NCBI GenBank assembly: GCA_025997155.1
Contig: BNUF01000169.1
Coordinates: forward strand, 1 to 5,004
DNA: 5,004 nucleotides
Reading direction: 5' to 3'
Source: Clostridia bacterium
GTDB lineage: Bacteria; Bacillota; Clostridia; Lachnospirales; WQUN01
Shown here: in pieces, positions 1 to 4,541 of the stretch
How positions within the stretch are numbered: the first letter of the stretch is position 1
Layout: each line of letters begins with the position of its first letter
The notes under the pieces: generated by a model
What the model saw: the letters and a program-made list of their open reading frames with translations, nothing else
Database searches by the model: none
What the model was told of the DNA's origin: nothing
Position numbers and translations under genes: made by a program

Positions 1-2
1 AT

Positions 3-779
3 GACAGTAGCCCTTGTATTGATAGAGGGCAAAATTTTATAGTTGTCGAAAATCACCCCGCCGACAGCAGATTCAAACTAAGCAAAGATAATATCATACA
101 AACCCTGTCAAGCCAAATGGGTACAGGTGGAAATAATGAGCCAATGATTTTAGAATACGTGCAACAAGTTTTCGGAAGTGAAAGCTATTCCGACTGGGGG
201 TGTAATGTTTCGACGCTTAAAGCAACGGGCGGCTGTTTAAGCGGCGGGAGCGAAAGCTTAGTTGTGTCTTATGATTGCCGCAACCACAAGCTAAACGAAG
301 AATTAAGCGCAACACTCCAATCGAAAGGCGGCAGCGGCGGCTTGAACTATATAAATCCGATATTCTGCCTAAATGAATTAAAATACATTGTTCGCAGATT
401 AACTCCTTTGGAATGTTGCAGACTACAAGGTTTTGAGGATTTTTGGTGTACAGACCTAGACACGCAAAAACCGACAAAGAAAGAAATTGACGACTGGACT
501 AAAGTATTTGAAACTCACAGAAACGCGACCAACCCAAAGAAAAAACCAAAAACGCGTAAGTATATCGAGAAGTGGCTTAAACACCCGCAAAGCAACAGCG
601 CGGAATACAAAATGTGGGGTAATTCGCTATGTGTGAACTGCGCGTATACGGTGCTTAAAGGAATCGCGGACGAGTTAGGCGCAAACCAAAAAACAAAGGT
701 GAGGCATCATGGAGAAAAAAATGCAATTGGTAGCTGTCATTTGGAATATCCCAAGCAAGAAAGATTTCCCGCGTGGTAA
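3..779 (+). CDS. DNA (cytosine-5-)-methyltransferase, C-terminal part (5' end outside window)
   Basis: This would transfer a methyl group from SAM to C5 of cytosine in phage DNA, probably protecting it from host restriction. The frame is open from base 3, so the ATG at 117 is internal and the catalytic PC motif lies upstream of the window. Visible parts are the variable/target-recognition region (about 3-385), conserved motif IX RRLTPLECCRLQGF (393-434) and motif X around KMWGNSLCVNCAY (609-647). The variable region contains two similar segments, IQTLSSQMGTGG and SATLQSKGGSGG, a pattern I know from clostridial phage enzymes of this family. After motif X the family normally ends within a few residues. 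Here about 36 further residues run to the TAA and overlap a possible small gene in another frame, so the tail (from about 690) looks like read-through rather than conserved protein. Family call is firm; sequence specificity cannot be read. Confidence 0.92.
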   Translation, partial: DSSPCIDRGQNFIVVENHPADSRFKLSKDNIIQTLSSQMGTGGNNEPMILEYVQQVFGSESYSDWGCNVSTLKATGGCLSGGSESLVVSYDCRNHKLNEELSATLQSKGGSGGLNYINPIFCLNELKYIVRRLTPLECCRLQGFEDFWCTDLDTQKPTKKEIDDWTKVFETHRNATNPKKKPKTRKYIEKWLKHPQSNSAEYKMWGNSLCVNCAYTVLKGIADELGANQKTKVRHHGEKNAIGSCHLEYPKQERFPAW

Positions 780-813
780 ATGGATTAGCCCCGAATTTGA
801 GCGTAAAACATGA
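709..813 (+). CDS. possible 34-residue small protein linking methyltransferase and radical SAM gene
   Basis: The ORF begins MEKKMQLVAVIWNIPSKKDF and ends in PEFERKT. It is supported by a good ribosome binding site (AGGTGAGG, 697-704, five bases before the ATG) and by an ATGA overlap (810-813) that would couple its stop to the start of the radical SAM gene. It lies out of frame inside the last 71 bases of the methyltransferase ORF, in the part of that protein that looks non-conserved. I do not recognise the peptide. No membrane segment or metal-binding motif is visible. It could be a true micro-protein, a translational-coupling leader for the radical SAM gene, or the remnant of a larger gene. 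Confidence 0.45.
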   Translation: MEKKMQLVAVIWNIPSKKDFPRGKWISPEFERKT

Positions 814-1697
814 GAATCGGGCTTATCGACGTGGACGGGCATAATTTCCCGAATCTGCCGCTTATGAAAATATCGGCGTATCACAAGTCACAAGGGGATT
901 TTGTGGAATTTTACGAACCCTTAATAGGCGTGTGTGAACCTTACGACAAGGTTTTTATTAGCAAGGTTTTTACTTTTACAAGAGATTACAACGCTCCTAT
1001 ATACTCAAATGAAGTTATCAAAGGCGGCACAGGGTACGACCTTAAAAACAAGTTGCCGTCCGAGATAGAAACTGTGTACCCCGATTATTCGCTTTATGAT
1101 GTTGGAAGTACGGCGTATGGGTTCTTGACCCGAGGTTGCCCTAGGGCTTGTGAATTTTGCGTTGTCGCCGAAAAGGAAGGGGCTTGTAGCATTAAAATCG
1201 CCGACCTTTCGCGGTTTTGGCGGGGTCAACGCGAAATAAAACTGCTTGACCCGAACCTACTCGCCTATCCTGATAGGACAGACCTATTATATCAGTTAAT
1301 CGACAGCAAGGCATATGTCGATTTTACGCAAGGGCTTGATATACGCTTATTGAATGAGGAAGTCGCTGAATTGCTTATGCAGATAAAAATTAAGAGCATT
1401 CACTTCGCTTGGGATTTTGAAAAAGACAGCGAAATTATAAAACAAAAATTAAAGTGGTTTAAGAATTTTAGCAAATTGGATTATACGAAATTAAACGTCT
1501 ATGTTTTGACGAACTTCAATACAGATTTCGGGTTTGACCTTGAAAGGGTTTACACCTTGCGCGATATGGGATACAACCCCTACATTATGATTTACGACAA
1601 AAAAACCGCGCCGAAACAATGTAAACGGCTTCAAAGATACGTGAATAACCGCCGTATATTCCGAAGTCTGAAAAGTTTCGAGGAGTACACAGGTTGA
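810..1697 (+). CDS. phage radical SAM protein of unknown reaction
   Basis: A 295-residue radical SAM enzyme. The 4Fe-4S cluster motif CxxxCxxC is clear at C110, C114 and C117 (RGCPRACEFC). The N-terminal 100 residues start MRIGLIDVDGHNFPNLPLMK and look Rossmann-like, recalling the short cobalamin-binding-like domains ahead of some radical SAM cores; no cobalamin ligand motif is evident. Then come a TIM-barrel-like core with QGLDIRLL (about 174-181) and HFAWD, and a C-terminal segment with MGYNPYIMIYDK and LQRYVNNRRIF. I recognise this as a recurrent family in phages and prophages of Bacillota, with this length and ending, but its substrate is not known to me. Start: the first ATG after the upstream in-frame stop at 777, coupled by ATGA to the 709-813 ORF. 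Lying between methyltransferase genes, a role in nucleic acid modification is possible but only inferred. Confidence 0.92.
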   Translation: MRIGLIDVDGHNFPNLPLMKISAYHKSQGDFVEFYEPLIGVCEPYDKVFISKVFTFTRDYNAPIYSNEVIKGGTGYDLKNKLPSEIETVYPDYSLYDVGSTAYGFLTRGCPRACEFCVVAEKEGACSIKIADLSRFWRGQREIKLLDPNLLAYPDRTDLLYQLIDSKAYVDFTQGLDIRLLNEEVAELLMQIKIKSIHFAWDFEKDSEIIKQKLKWFKNFSKLDYTKLNVYVLTNFNTDFGFDLERVYTLRDMGYNPYIMIYDKKTAPKQCKRLQRYVNNRRIFRSLKSFEEYTG

Positions 1698-1715
1698 AAA
1701 ACATAAGCAAGTCAA

Positions 1716-1847
1716 GCGGGTTAACTCCCGCGTACATAAAAACCCCCGTCCACTCGTTGCATACTGAAAGCAGGGAGTATCCGCGTGACGCGCTATAAGA
1801 CGGACTACCAAGCAGACGCGGGGTTTTAATAATAAAATTTAGGGGGT
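1716..1847 (+). ncRNA. candidate structured 5' leader RNA of the replication initiator gene
   Basis: This 156-base gap (1698-1853) is the only non-coding stretch of note in an otherwise overlapping gene array. Hairpin P1 is GCGGG (1716-1720) with CCCGC (1727-1731) around TTAACT. A long-range stem P2 pairs AAAACCCC-CGTC (1739-1750) with GACG-C-GGGGTTTT (1815-1827): twelve pairs and one bulged C (1819). Inside P2 are ATACT/AGTAT (1761-1765 with 1776-1780) and CGCG-TGA-CGCG (1782-1792), so P2 closes a branched domain. The same ACCCCC (1742-1747) also matches GGGGGT (1842-1847), the ribosome binding site of the next gene, and CCCGCG (1727-1732) matches CGCGGG (1817-1822), so two exclusive folds can be drawn. 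I match it to no known RNA family, and it has no tRNA T-arm. A TTG-started 34-codon ORF (1694-1798), preceded by AGGAG (1681-1685), is an alternative explanation. Confidence 0.5.
1841..1847 (+). promoter_or_regulatory. ribosome binding site fixing the TTG start of the replication initiator
   Basis: AGGGGGT lies six bases before TTG at 1854. This supports the TTG over the ATG at 1869, which would have a spacing of about 21 bases. The TTG start also gives the N-terminus MAKKRMIHVS, usual for the family. The site can pair with ACCCCC at 1742-1747 in the leader. Confidence 0.75.
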
Positions 1848-1853
1848 AGAGAA

Positions 1854-2768
1854 TTGGCAAAGAAACGCATGATTCACGTGTCCATTTGCGAAAGTTACAG
1901 TATAGACGAATTGAGTTTTTTTGAGGAATGTTTTTTTACTCGATTGATAGTCAATGTTGACGATTTCGGACGAATGGACGCAAGACCTAAAATTCTTATG
2001 GCACGGCTATTTCCTCTAAAAGATTTAGCTGTATCAGATGTTGAAAATGTCATTAAAAAATTCGTGAAACTAGGATTTATAAAACTTTATGAAGTAGACG
2101 GTAAAAAATATCTCTACATTATAAATTGGGATAAATACCAAGAATTACGGACACCGCAAGAAGTTTACCCCGCTCCGCAACACGATGTTACAGACGCGCA
2201 ACACGATGTTACAGACGCGCAACACGATGTTGCTATGAACTTGAACTTGAACTTAGAACTTGAACTTGAAAAAAGAGAACTTGAACTTGAAGAAGAGAGA
2301 ACCAACGCGCAAGGCGCGGGTGACGACTCTCAAAATCTTCAACCCGACACGCCCAAAGAAAAACCCGCAAAACCTCCGAAATTGACGGAGAATGACCCTT
2401 TTTGGCGTGAGTTTCGGCAGGAATACCCGAAAAAAGCGGACATGAAAAGGGCGTTCGACGTTTGGAAAAAAATCAACCCTAAACAAGGGCTTTTTAACGA
2501 GATTATGAACGGGGTACGAACTCAAAAGCAGTCGGAGCAATGGACAAAAGACGGTGGGCAGTATATACCCAACGCGGCGACGTGGTTAAACGGAGAACGC
2601 TGGAATGACGAGCTGACGGTAATAACGGCGGCAGGGGCGGGTAAAAAAGACGGATTTTTTAGCGCAATAGACAAATGGGCAAATGACGATACGGATTATG
2701 TTAGTCCGTTCGCCCTTAATGCTACGTCTAATAACATACTGGAGGACAATCATAATGACGAGGGTTGA
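1854..2768 (+). CDS. phage replication initiator / replisome organizer
   Basis: A 304-residue protein expected to bind the phage origin and recruit the helicase-loading machinery. Residues 1-105 form the N-terminal winged-helix region common in replisome organizers of Bacillota phages, beginning MAKKRMIHVSI and containing VNVDDFGRMDARP, LGFIKLYEVDGKKYLYI and NWDKYQE. Residues 109-126 are QHDVTDA, QHDVTDA, QHDV; 129-150 are an NL/EL/charged low-complexity run; 155-180 is a proline- and lysine-rich linker. Residues 183-246 form the C-terminal domain of phage replication proteins: FWREFRQEYPKKADMKRAF, then GGQYIPNAATWLNGERWNDE with the invariant-looking W244. The TTG start is chosen by the AGGGGGT site six bases upstream. 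The stop overlaps the next gene by 14 bases, so the two are probably co-translated. The linker DNA carries the repeats that may be the origin. Family call firm; origin binding inferred. Confidence 0.88.
   Translation: MAKKRMIHVSICESYSIDELSFFEECFFTRLIVNVDDFGRMDARPKILMARLFPLKDLAVSDVENVIKKFVKLGFIKLYEVDGKKYLYIINWDKYQELRTPQEVYPAPQHDVTDAQHDVTDAQHDVAMNLNLNLELELEKRELELEEERTNAQGAGDDSQNLQPDTPKEKPAKPPKLTENDPFWREFRQEYPKKADMKRAFDVWKKINPKQGLFNEIMNGVRTQKQSEQWTKDGGQYIPNAATWLNGERWNDELTVITAAGAGKKDGFFSAIDKWANDDTDYVSPFALNATSNNILEDNHNDEG
2178..2231 (+). repeat. 21-bp tandem direct repeats, possible origin iterons
   Basis: Two perfect 21-bp units lie at 2178-2198 and 2199-2219, each CAACACGATGTT followed by ACAGACGCG, and the first 12 bases repeat again at 2220-2231. 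Each CAACACGATGTT core has dyad symmetry (AACA/TGTT; CAACA/TGTTG in the third), as expected for a dimeric protein's binding site, and cores recur every 21 bp, two helical turns. They encode QHDVTDA repeats in the initiator's linker. Copies are identical at third codon positions, so selection on DNA or recent duplication is needed to explain them. Confidence 0.95.
2237..2288 (+). repeat. GAACTT hexamer cluster next to the 21-bp repeats
   Basis: Seven copies of GAACTT start at 2237, 2243, 2249, 2256, 2262, 2277 and 2283, in groups of three, two and two. An extra base (A2255) shifts the phase, so the same hexamer is read as Asn-Leu in the first group and Glu-Leu in the later ones. The block follows the 21-bp repeats by five bases and is richer in A+T than they are, so it could serve as the unwinding side of an origin, or it may simply be a slippage-prone linker. 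NL/EL runs are common in initiators of this kind. Confidence 0.9.
2741..2746 (+). promoter_or_regulatory. ribosome binding site of the helicase loader gene
   Basis: GGAGGA lies eight bases before ATG at 2755 and inside the end of the initiator gene. It fixes the start there; the frame is open further upstream to 2683, but no comparable site is present for that start. Confidence 0.85.
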
Positions 2769-3402
2769 GTTTAGAGACGCGTTCGCGATAATAAAACTAG
2801 CGTATCCGCATTTTTATAAAGGCGTACACGACGACGAAATTGCCGCAACAATCAGCTTGTGGTATGAATTCTTTGCGGAGTTCGATTATCTGAGAGTTTG
2901 CGCCGCGCTAAAAACTATCATATCGACAAAAAAAGATTTTCCGCCCACTGTCGCCGAAGTTCTTGAAGCTGTGAACTTTGTGAGCGGTGAAAAAGTCGCG
3001 GACGCTGATGAGATTTGGGCGGAAATCATACGCGCTATAAGATATTACGGGTGGTATAAGCAAAAAGAGGCAATGGCGGCAATATCACAAGAAGCCCGCG
3101 ACGCTGTAAAATTTATGGGGTGGCGTGAATTGTGTGCGTCCGAAGACCCTATGGCGGATAGGGCACACTTTCTCAAGGTTTATCCCGCTATTTTGGCGCG
3201 GAAGAAAACCGAAAGACAACTGCCGCAGGACGTGAAAAATTATATATCCGAAACTATAAGGCAAAAAAAGGCAATCGAGCAATCGAAAAATACGGAACTT
3301 TTGCCGATTGAACACTCGCGCAAAGAACTTGACGAGGACGAATACGAAAAGGCATACTCGAGCGGACTAAAGAGCGTTAAAGATGTGTTGAAAATGTGGT
3401 GA
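2755..3402 (+). CDS. replicative helicase loader/inhibitor-like protein
   Basis: A 215-residue soluble protein without membrane segments. Residues 1-75 (MTRVEFRDAF, LAYPHF, ISLWYEFFAEFDY, CAALKTII, DFPPTVAEVLE) have the layout of the small helical domain of phage helicase loader/inhibitors related to SPP1 G39P, which bind the hexameric helicase and hand it to origin-bound initiator. The middle, with DADEIWAEIIRAIRYYGWY and MGWRELCASED, occurs in longer clostridial phage versions. The C-terminal third is charged and probably partly disordered. It overlaps the initiator's end by 14 bases, which fits a joint role in replication initiation. No helicase gene is in the window; it may lie elsewhere in the phage, or the host DnaB/DnaC may be used. 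The assignment rests on pattern and context. Confidence 0.75.
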   Translation: MTRVEFRDAFAIIKLAYPHFYKGVHDDEIAATISLWYEFFAEFDYLRVCAALKTIISTKKDFPPTVAEVLEAVNFVSGEKVADADEIWAEIIRAIRYYGWYKQKEAMAAISQEARDAVKFMGWRELCASEDPMADRAHFLKVYPAILARKKTERQLPQDVKNYISETIRQKKAIEQSKNTELLPIEHSRKELDEDEYEKAYSSGLKSVKDVLKMW

Positions 3403-3408
3403 TGAGAA

Positions 3409-3699
3409 GTGGACGAAATATCAAGAGCTGACAAACTCGCCTACAAAGAGGGATTTTTCAAGGCTTGCCTTGCTATGCTTAATCTTTTGCGGTATCACTC
3501 CATGGAGTTCAAGCAACAAAGATATAACACGGATAGTTTTATAATTCTTTTGTCGGCGGTAGTGGCGGACAACGACTGTTTCGAGGGGTGGGGCGAGTTT
3601 TGCGATATCGTGACGGACTACAACGCCAAGGGCAAGCCGACGCGGATTGAGTTAAAGCCGAATAATCACGAGGAAAACGAAAGGCGGGGTAAACCGTGA
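3409..3699 (+). CDS. small phage protein of unknown function
   Basis: A 96-residue acidic/basic mixed protein starting VDEISRADKLAYKEGFFKA. It is not a family I recognise. The first 65 residues look helical (KACLAMLNLLRYH, SFIILLSAVVADNDCFEGW); SFIILLSAVVA is hydrophobic but too short for a membrane span. The tail KPNNHEENERRGKP is charged and probably disordered. The GTG start at 3409 lies six bases after the helicase loader's stop and is preceded by GGTGATGAG, a fair ribosome binding site that includes that stop. The nearby ATG at 3402 is in another frame and closes after nine codons. Its stop overlaps the rusA start as GTGA (3696-3699). The position suggests an accessory role in replication or recombination; nothing more can be supported. 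Confidence 0.7.
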   Translation: MDEISRADKLAYKEGFFKACLAMLNLLRYHSMEFKQQRYNTDSFIILLSAVVADNDCFEGWGEFCDIVTDYNAKGKPTRIELKPNNHEENERRGKP

Positions 3700-4009
3700 C
3701 ATACAAAATCACAATACCGTTTACGCTCCCAGGCACGAACCAGTCAATCTAGCACTTATTATTAACAACGCGTTGCGGGGCGTGACGCTAAAAACGCCCG
3801 TGACGCTAGATTATCTGTGGGTTGAGAAGAATCGAAAGCGGGACAAGGATAATATCGCGTTCGCGCATAAGTTCATACAGGACGCGCTTGTGAAGTCGGG
3901 CAAACTAATTAATGACGGTTGGGCGGGGGTTGCGGGGTTTAGCCACAGGTTCACGCTTGACAAGAAATACCCGCGTGTGGAAGTGGAGATTACGGAGGTT
4001 TTGGAATGA
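3696..4009 (+). pseudogene. rusA: RusA-family Holliday junction resolvase, internally deleted and frameshifted
   Basis: RusA is a dimeric endonuclease cutting four-way DNA junctions. The GTG at 3696, overlapping the previous stop as GTGA and preceded by AGGCGGGG, gives the family N-terminus (V)TYKITIPFTLPGTNQSI, then TAG at 3750-3752. The family resumes in another frame from about 3749: LALIINNALRGVTLKTP, then KRDKDN with the two acidic residues (codons at 3842 and 3848), FIQDALVKSGKLINDGW with the third acidic position (3914), and PRVEVEITEV to TGA 4007-4009. The usual segment between the N-terminal strand and the LRGV strand, roughly 25-30 residues with the conserved Asn/Tyr/Arg-rich loop, is missing. 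The frame change requires a net loss of 3n+1 bases. A 78-codon ORF with TTG at 3773 remains open, retaining the catalytic core without the N-terminal strand and without an evident ribosome binding site. Probably inactive; a sequencing error cannot explain the missing segment. Confidence 0.85.
3994..3998 (+). promoter_or_regulatory. ribosome binding site of the 4006 gene
   Basis: GGAGG lies seven bases before ATG 4006, inside the end of the RusA reading frame. The downstream gene can therefore be translated independently of the broken rusA. Confidence 0.8.
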
Positions 4010-4254
4010 AGCGACTAGTAGTCAATCCGATAACGAGGCGGATTATGTTGACCAACTTGAAAGATTTGGGAGGCGGGAAATTCCAAAGCATAGGTAAAGC
4101 GGAAGACTACACCGACGAGGCAATAAGAGCCGTGTTTGAGTGGTTTATGTTGCATGTCAAGGAAACGGGCGATAAACCGTATCAAGTTGACTATGAGGGC
4201 ATAGGTTACATTTTGGCTATGGTTAAAAAGAAGGATACGGCGGACGGCGAATAG
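4006..4254 (+). CDS. small phage protein of unknown function
   Basis: An 82-residue protein beginning MKRLVVNPITRRIMLTNLKD. The start is firm: GGAGG seven bases upstream and an ATGA overlap with the end of the RusA frame. The first 35 residues look strand-rich (RLVVNP, RRIMLTNLKDLGGGKFQSIGKAEDY), and the rest looks alpha/beta with a helix at DEAIRAVFEWFMLHV and the segment YQVDYEGIGYILAMVKKK. No metal-binding cysteines, membrane span or catalytic motif is visible. I do not recognise a named family. Position between the RusA and methylase genes is typical of the small accessory proteins of phage replication modules. Confidence 0.75.
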   Translation: MKRLVVNPITRRIMLTNLKDLGGGKFQSIGKAEDYTDEAIRAVFEWFMLHVKETGDKPYQVDYEGIGYILAMVKKKDTADGE

Positions 4255-4270
4255 AGAGGGGACAACAAAA
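4254..4270 (+). repeat. 17-base repeated leader, copy 1
   Basis: GAGAGGGGACAACAAAA occurs here and, identically, at 4525-4541. Both copies sit immediately before a small gene and include the ribosome binding site (AGGGG). In this copy GGA follows before ATG at 4274, giving a rather long 12-base spacing. Confidence 0.9.
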
Positions 4271-4329
4271 GGAATGAATTATGTGACGACGGCGTTAAAA
4301 AATTAGCGTACGCGGTAATAGCACAGGCT

Positions 4330-4521
4330 GTGAACGACTATAAAACCAAATACCGCTATTCCGCGAGAGAATTTATTGAACGCGGGGATTTGCTTGAGTG
4401 GTGGTTGTCGTTTTTGGTTGACGACCCTGCGGACAGCGTAAAAGCTATACGCGACAAAATGGCGCGGCGGTATCCGAAATCGAAAAAACGAAATAACGAG
4501 ACTGCGAATGCGGCGGGGTAA
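4330..4521 (+). CDS. small phage protein of unknown function, true start uncertain
   Basis: GTG at 4330 is the only standard start codon early in this frame, but no ribosome binding site precedes it. The frame is open back to 4255, and protein-like sequence begins near 4276: NELCDDGVKKLAYAVIAQAV, then NDYKTKYRYSAREFIERGDL, then LEWWLSFLVDD and a basic tail YPKSKKRNNE. I recall small phage proteins that begin MxELCxxGVKxLAYAVIxQAV and later have an aromatic 'W..FL' segment, so the natural protein probably begins near 4273-4276. The codon there is AAT, and the nearest ATG (4274) is out of frame, reaching a stop after ten codons. A small indel at the start, for instance loss of one ATGA unit, would explain this. 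Function unknown. It ends 20 bases before the methylase gene. Confidence 0.6.
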   Translation: MNDYKTKYRYSAREFIERGDLLEWWLSFLVDDPADSVKAIRDKMARRYPKSKKRNNETANAAG

Positions 4522-4524
4522 TAC

Positions 4525-4541
4525 GAGAGGGGACAACAAAA
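4525..4541 (+). repeat. 17-base repeated leader, copy 2, ribosome binding site of the methylase gene
   Basis: The second identical copy of GAGAGGGGACAACAAAA. It supplies AGGGG nine bases before ATG 4542 and so fixes the methylase start. Shared identity over 17 bases, beyond the few needed for ribosome binding, points to duplication of a translation-start cassette or to a shared regulatory target. Confidence 0.9.

Noticed and set aside
117..779. Methyltransferase as a complete gene starting at ATG 117
   Set aside because: The same frame is open and coding-like back to base 3, with no ribosome binding site before 117; the gene is truncated by the window edge.
1757..1799. Promoter with TTGCAT (-35) and TATAAG (-10) in the gap
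   Set aside because: The spacing of 31 bases is far outside the usual 16-18, and no better pair was seen.
1738..1830. tRNA or tRNA-like gene in the gap
   Set aside because: The closing stem is 12 bp, there is no GTTCRA T-arm motif, and there is no plausible D-arm or anticodon arm arrangement.
2178..2231. CRISPR array
   Set aside because: The repeats are directly adjacent without spacers and lie in frame inside a conserved coding gene.
2253..2540. Reverse-strand ORF under the initiator gene
   Set aside because: Its Phe/Lys-rich C-terminal run is merely the complement of the GAACTT tract, and all other reverse ORFs likewise lie opposite well-supported + strand genes.
3750..3752. TAG in rusA as a reassigned or read-through stop
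   Set aside because: Continuing in that frame gives no RusA-like sequence and meets TGA soon after (3783-3785), while the RusA sequence resumes in another frame. TAG is also used as a normal stop at 4252-4254.
3781..3808. Direct repeat CGTGACGCTA (3781-3790 and 3799-3808)
   Set aside because: Only ten bases, two copies, and explained by two Val-Thr-Leu codon runs in the RusA strand region.
3912..4097. 61-codon + strand ORF bridging rusA and the 4006 gene
   Set aside because: It is out of frame with two supported coding regions, has an Arg/Gly-rich composition typical of a shadow frame, and lacks a ribosome binding site.
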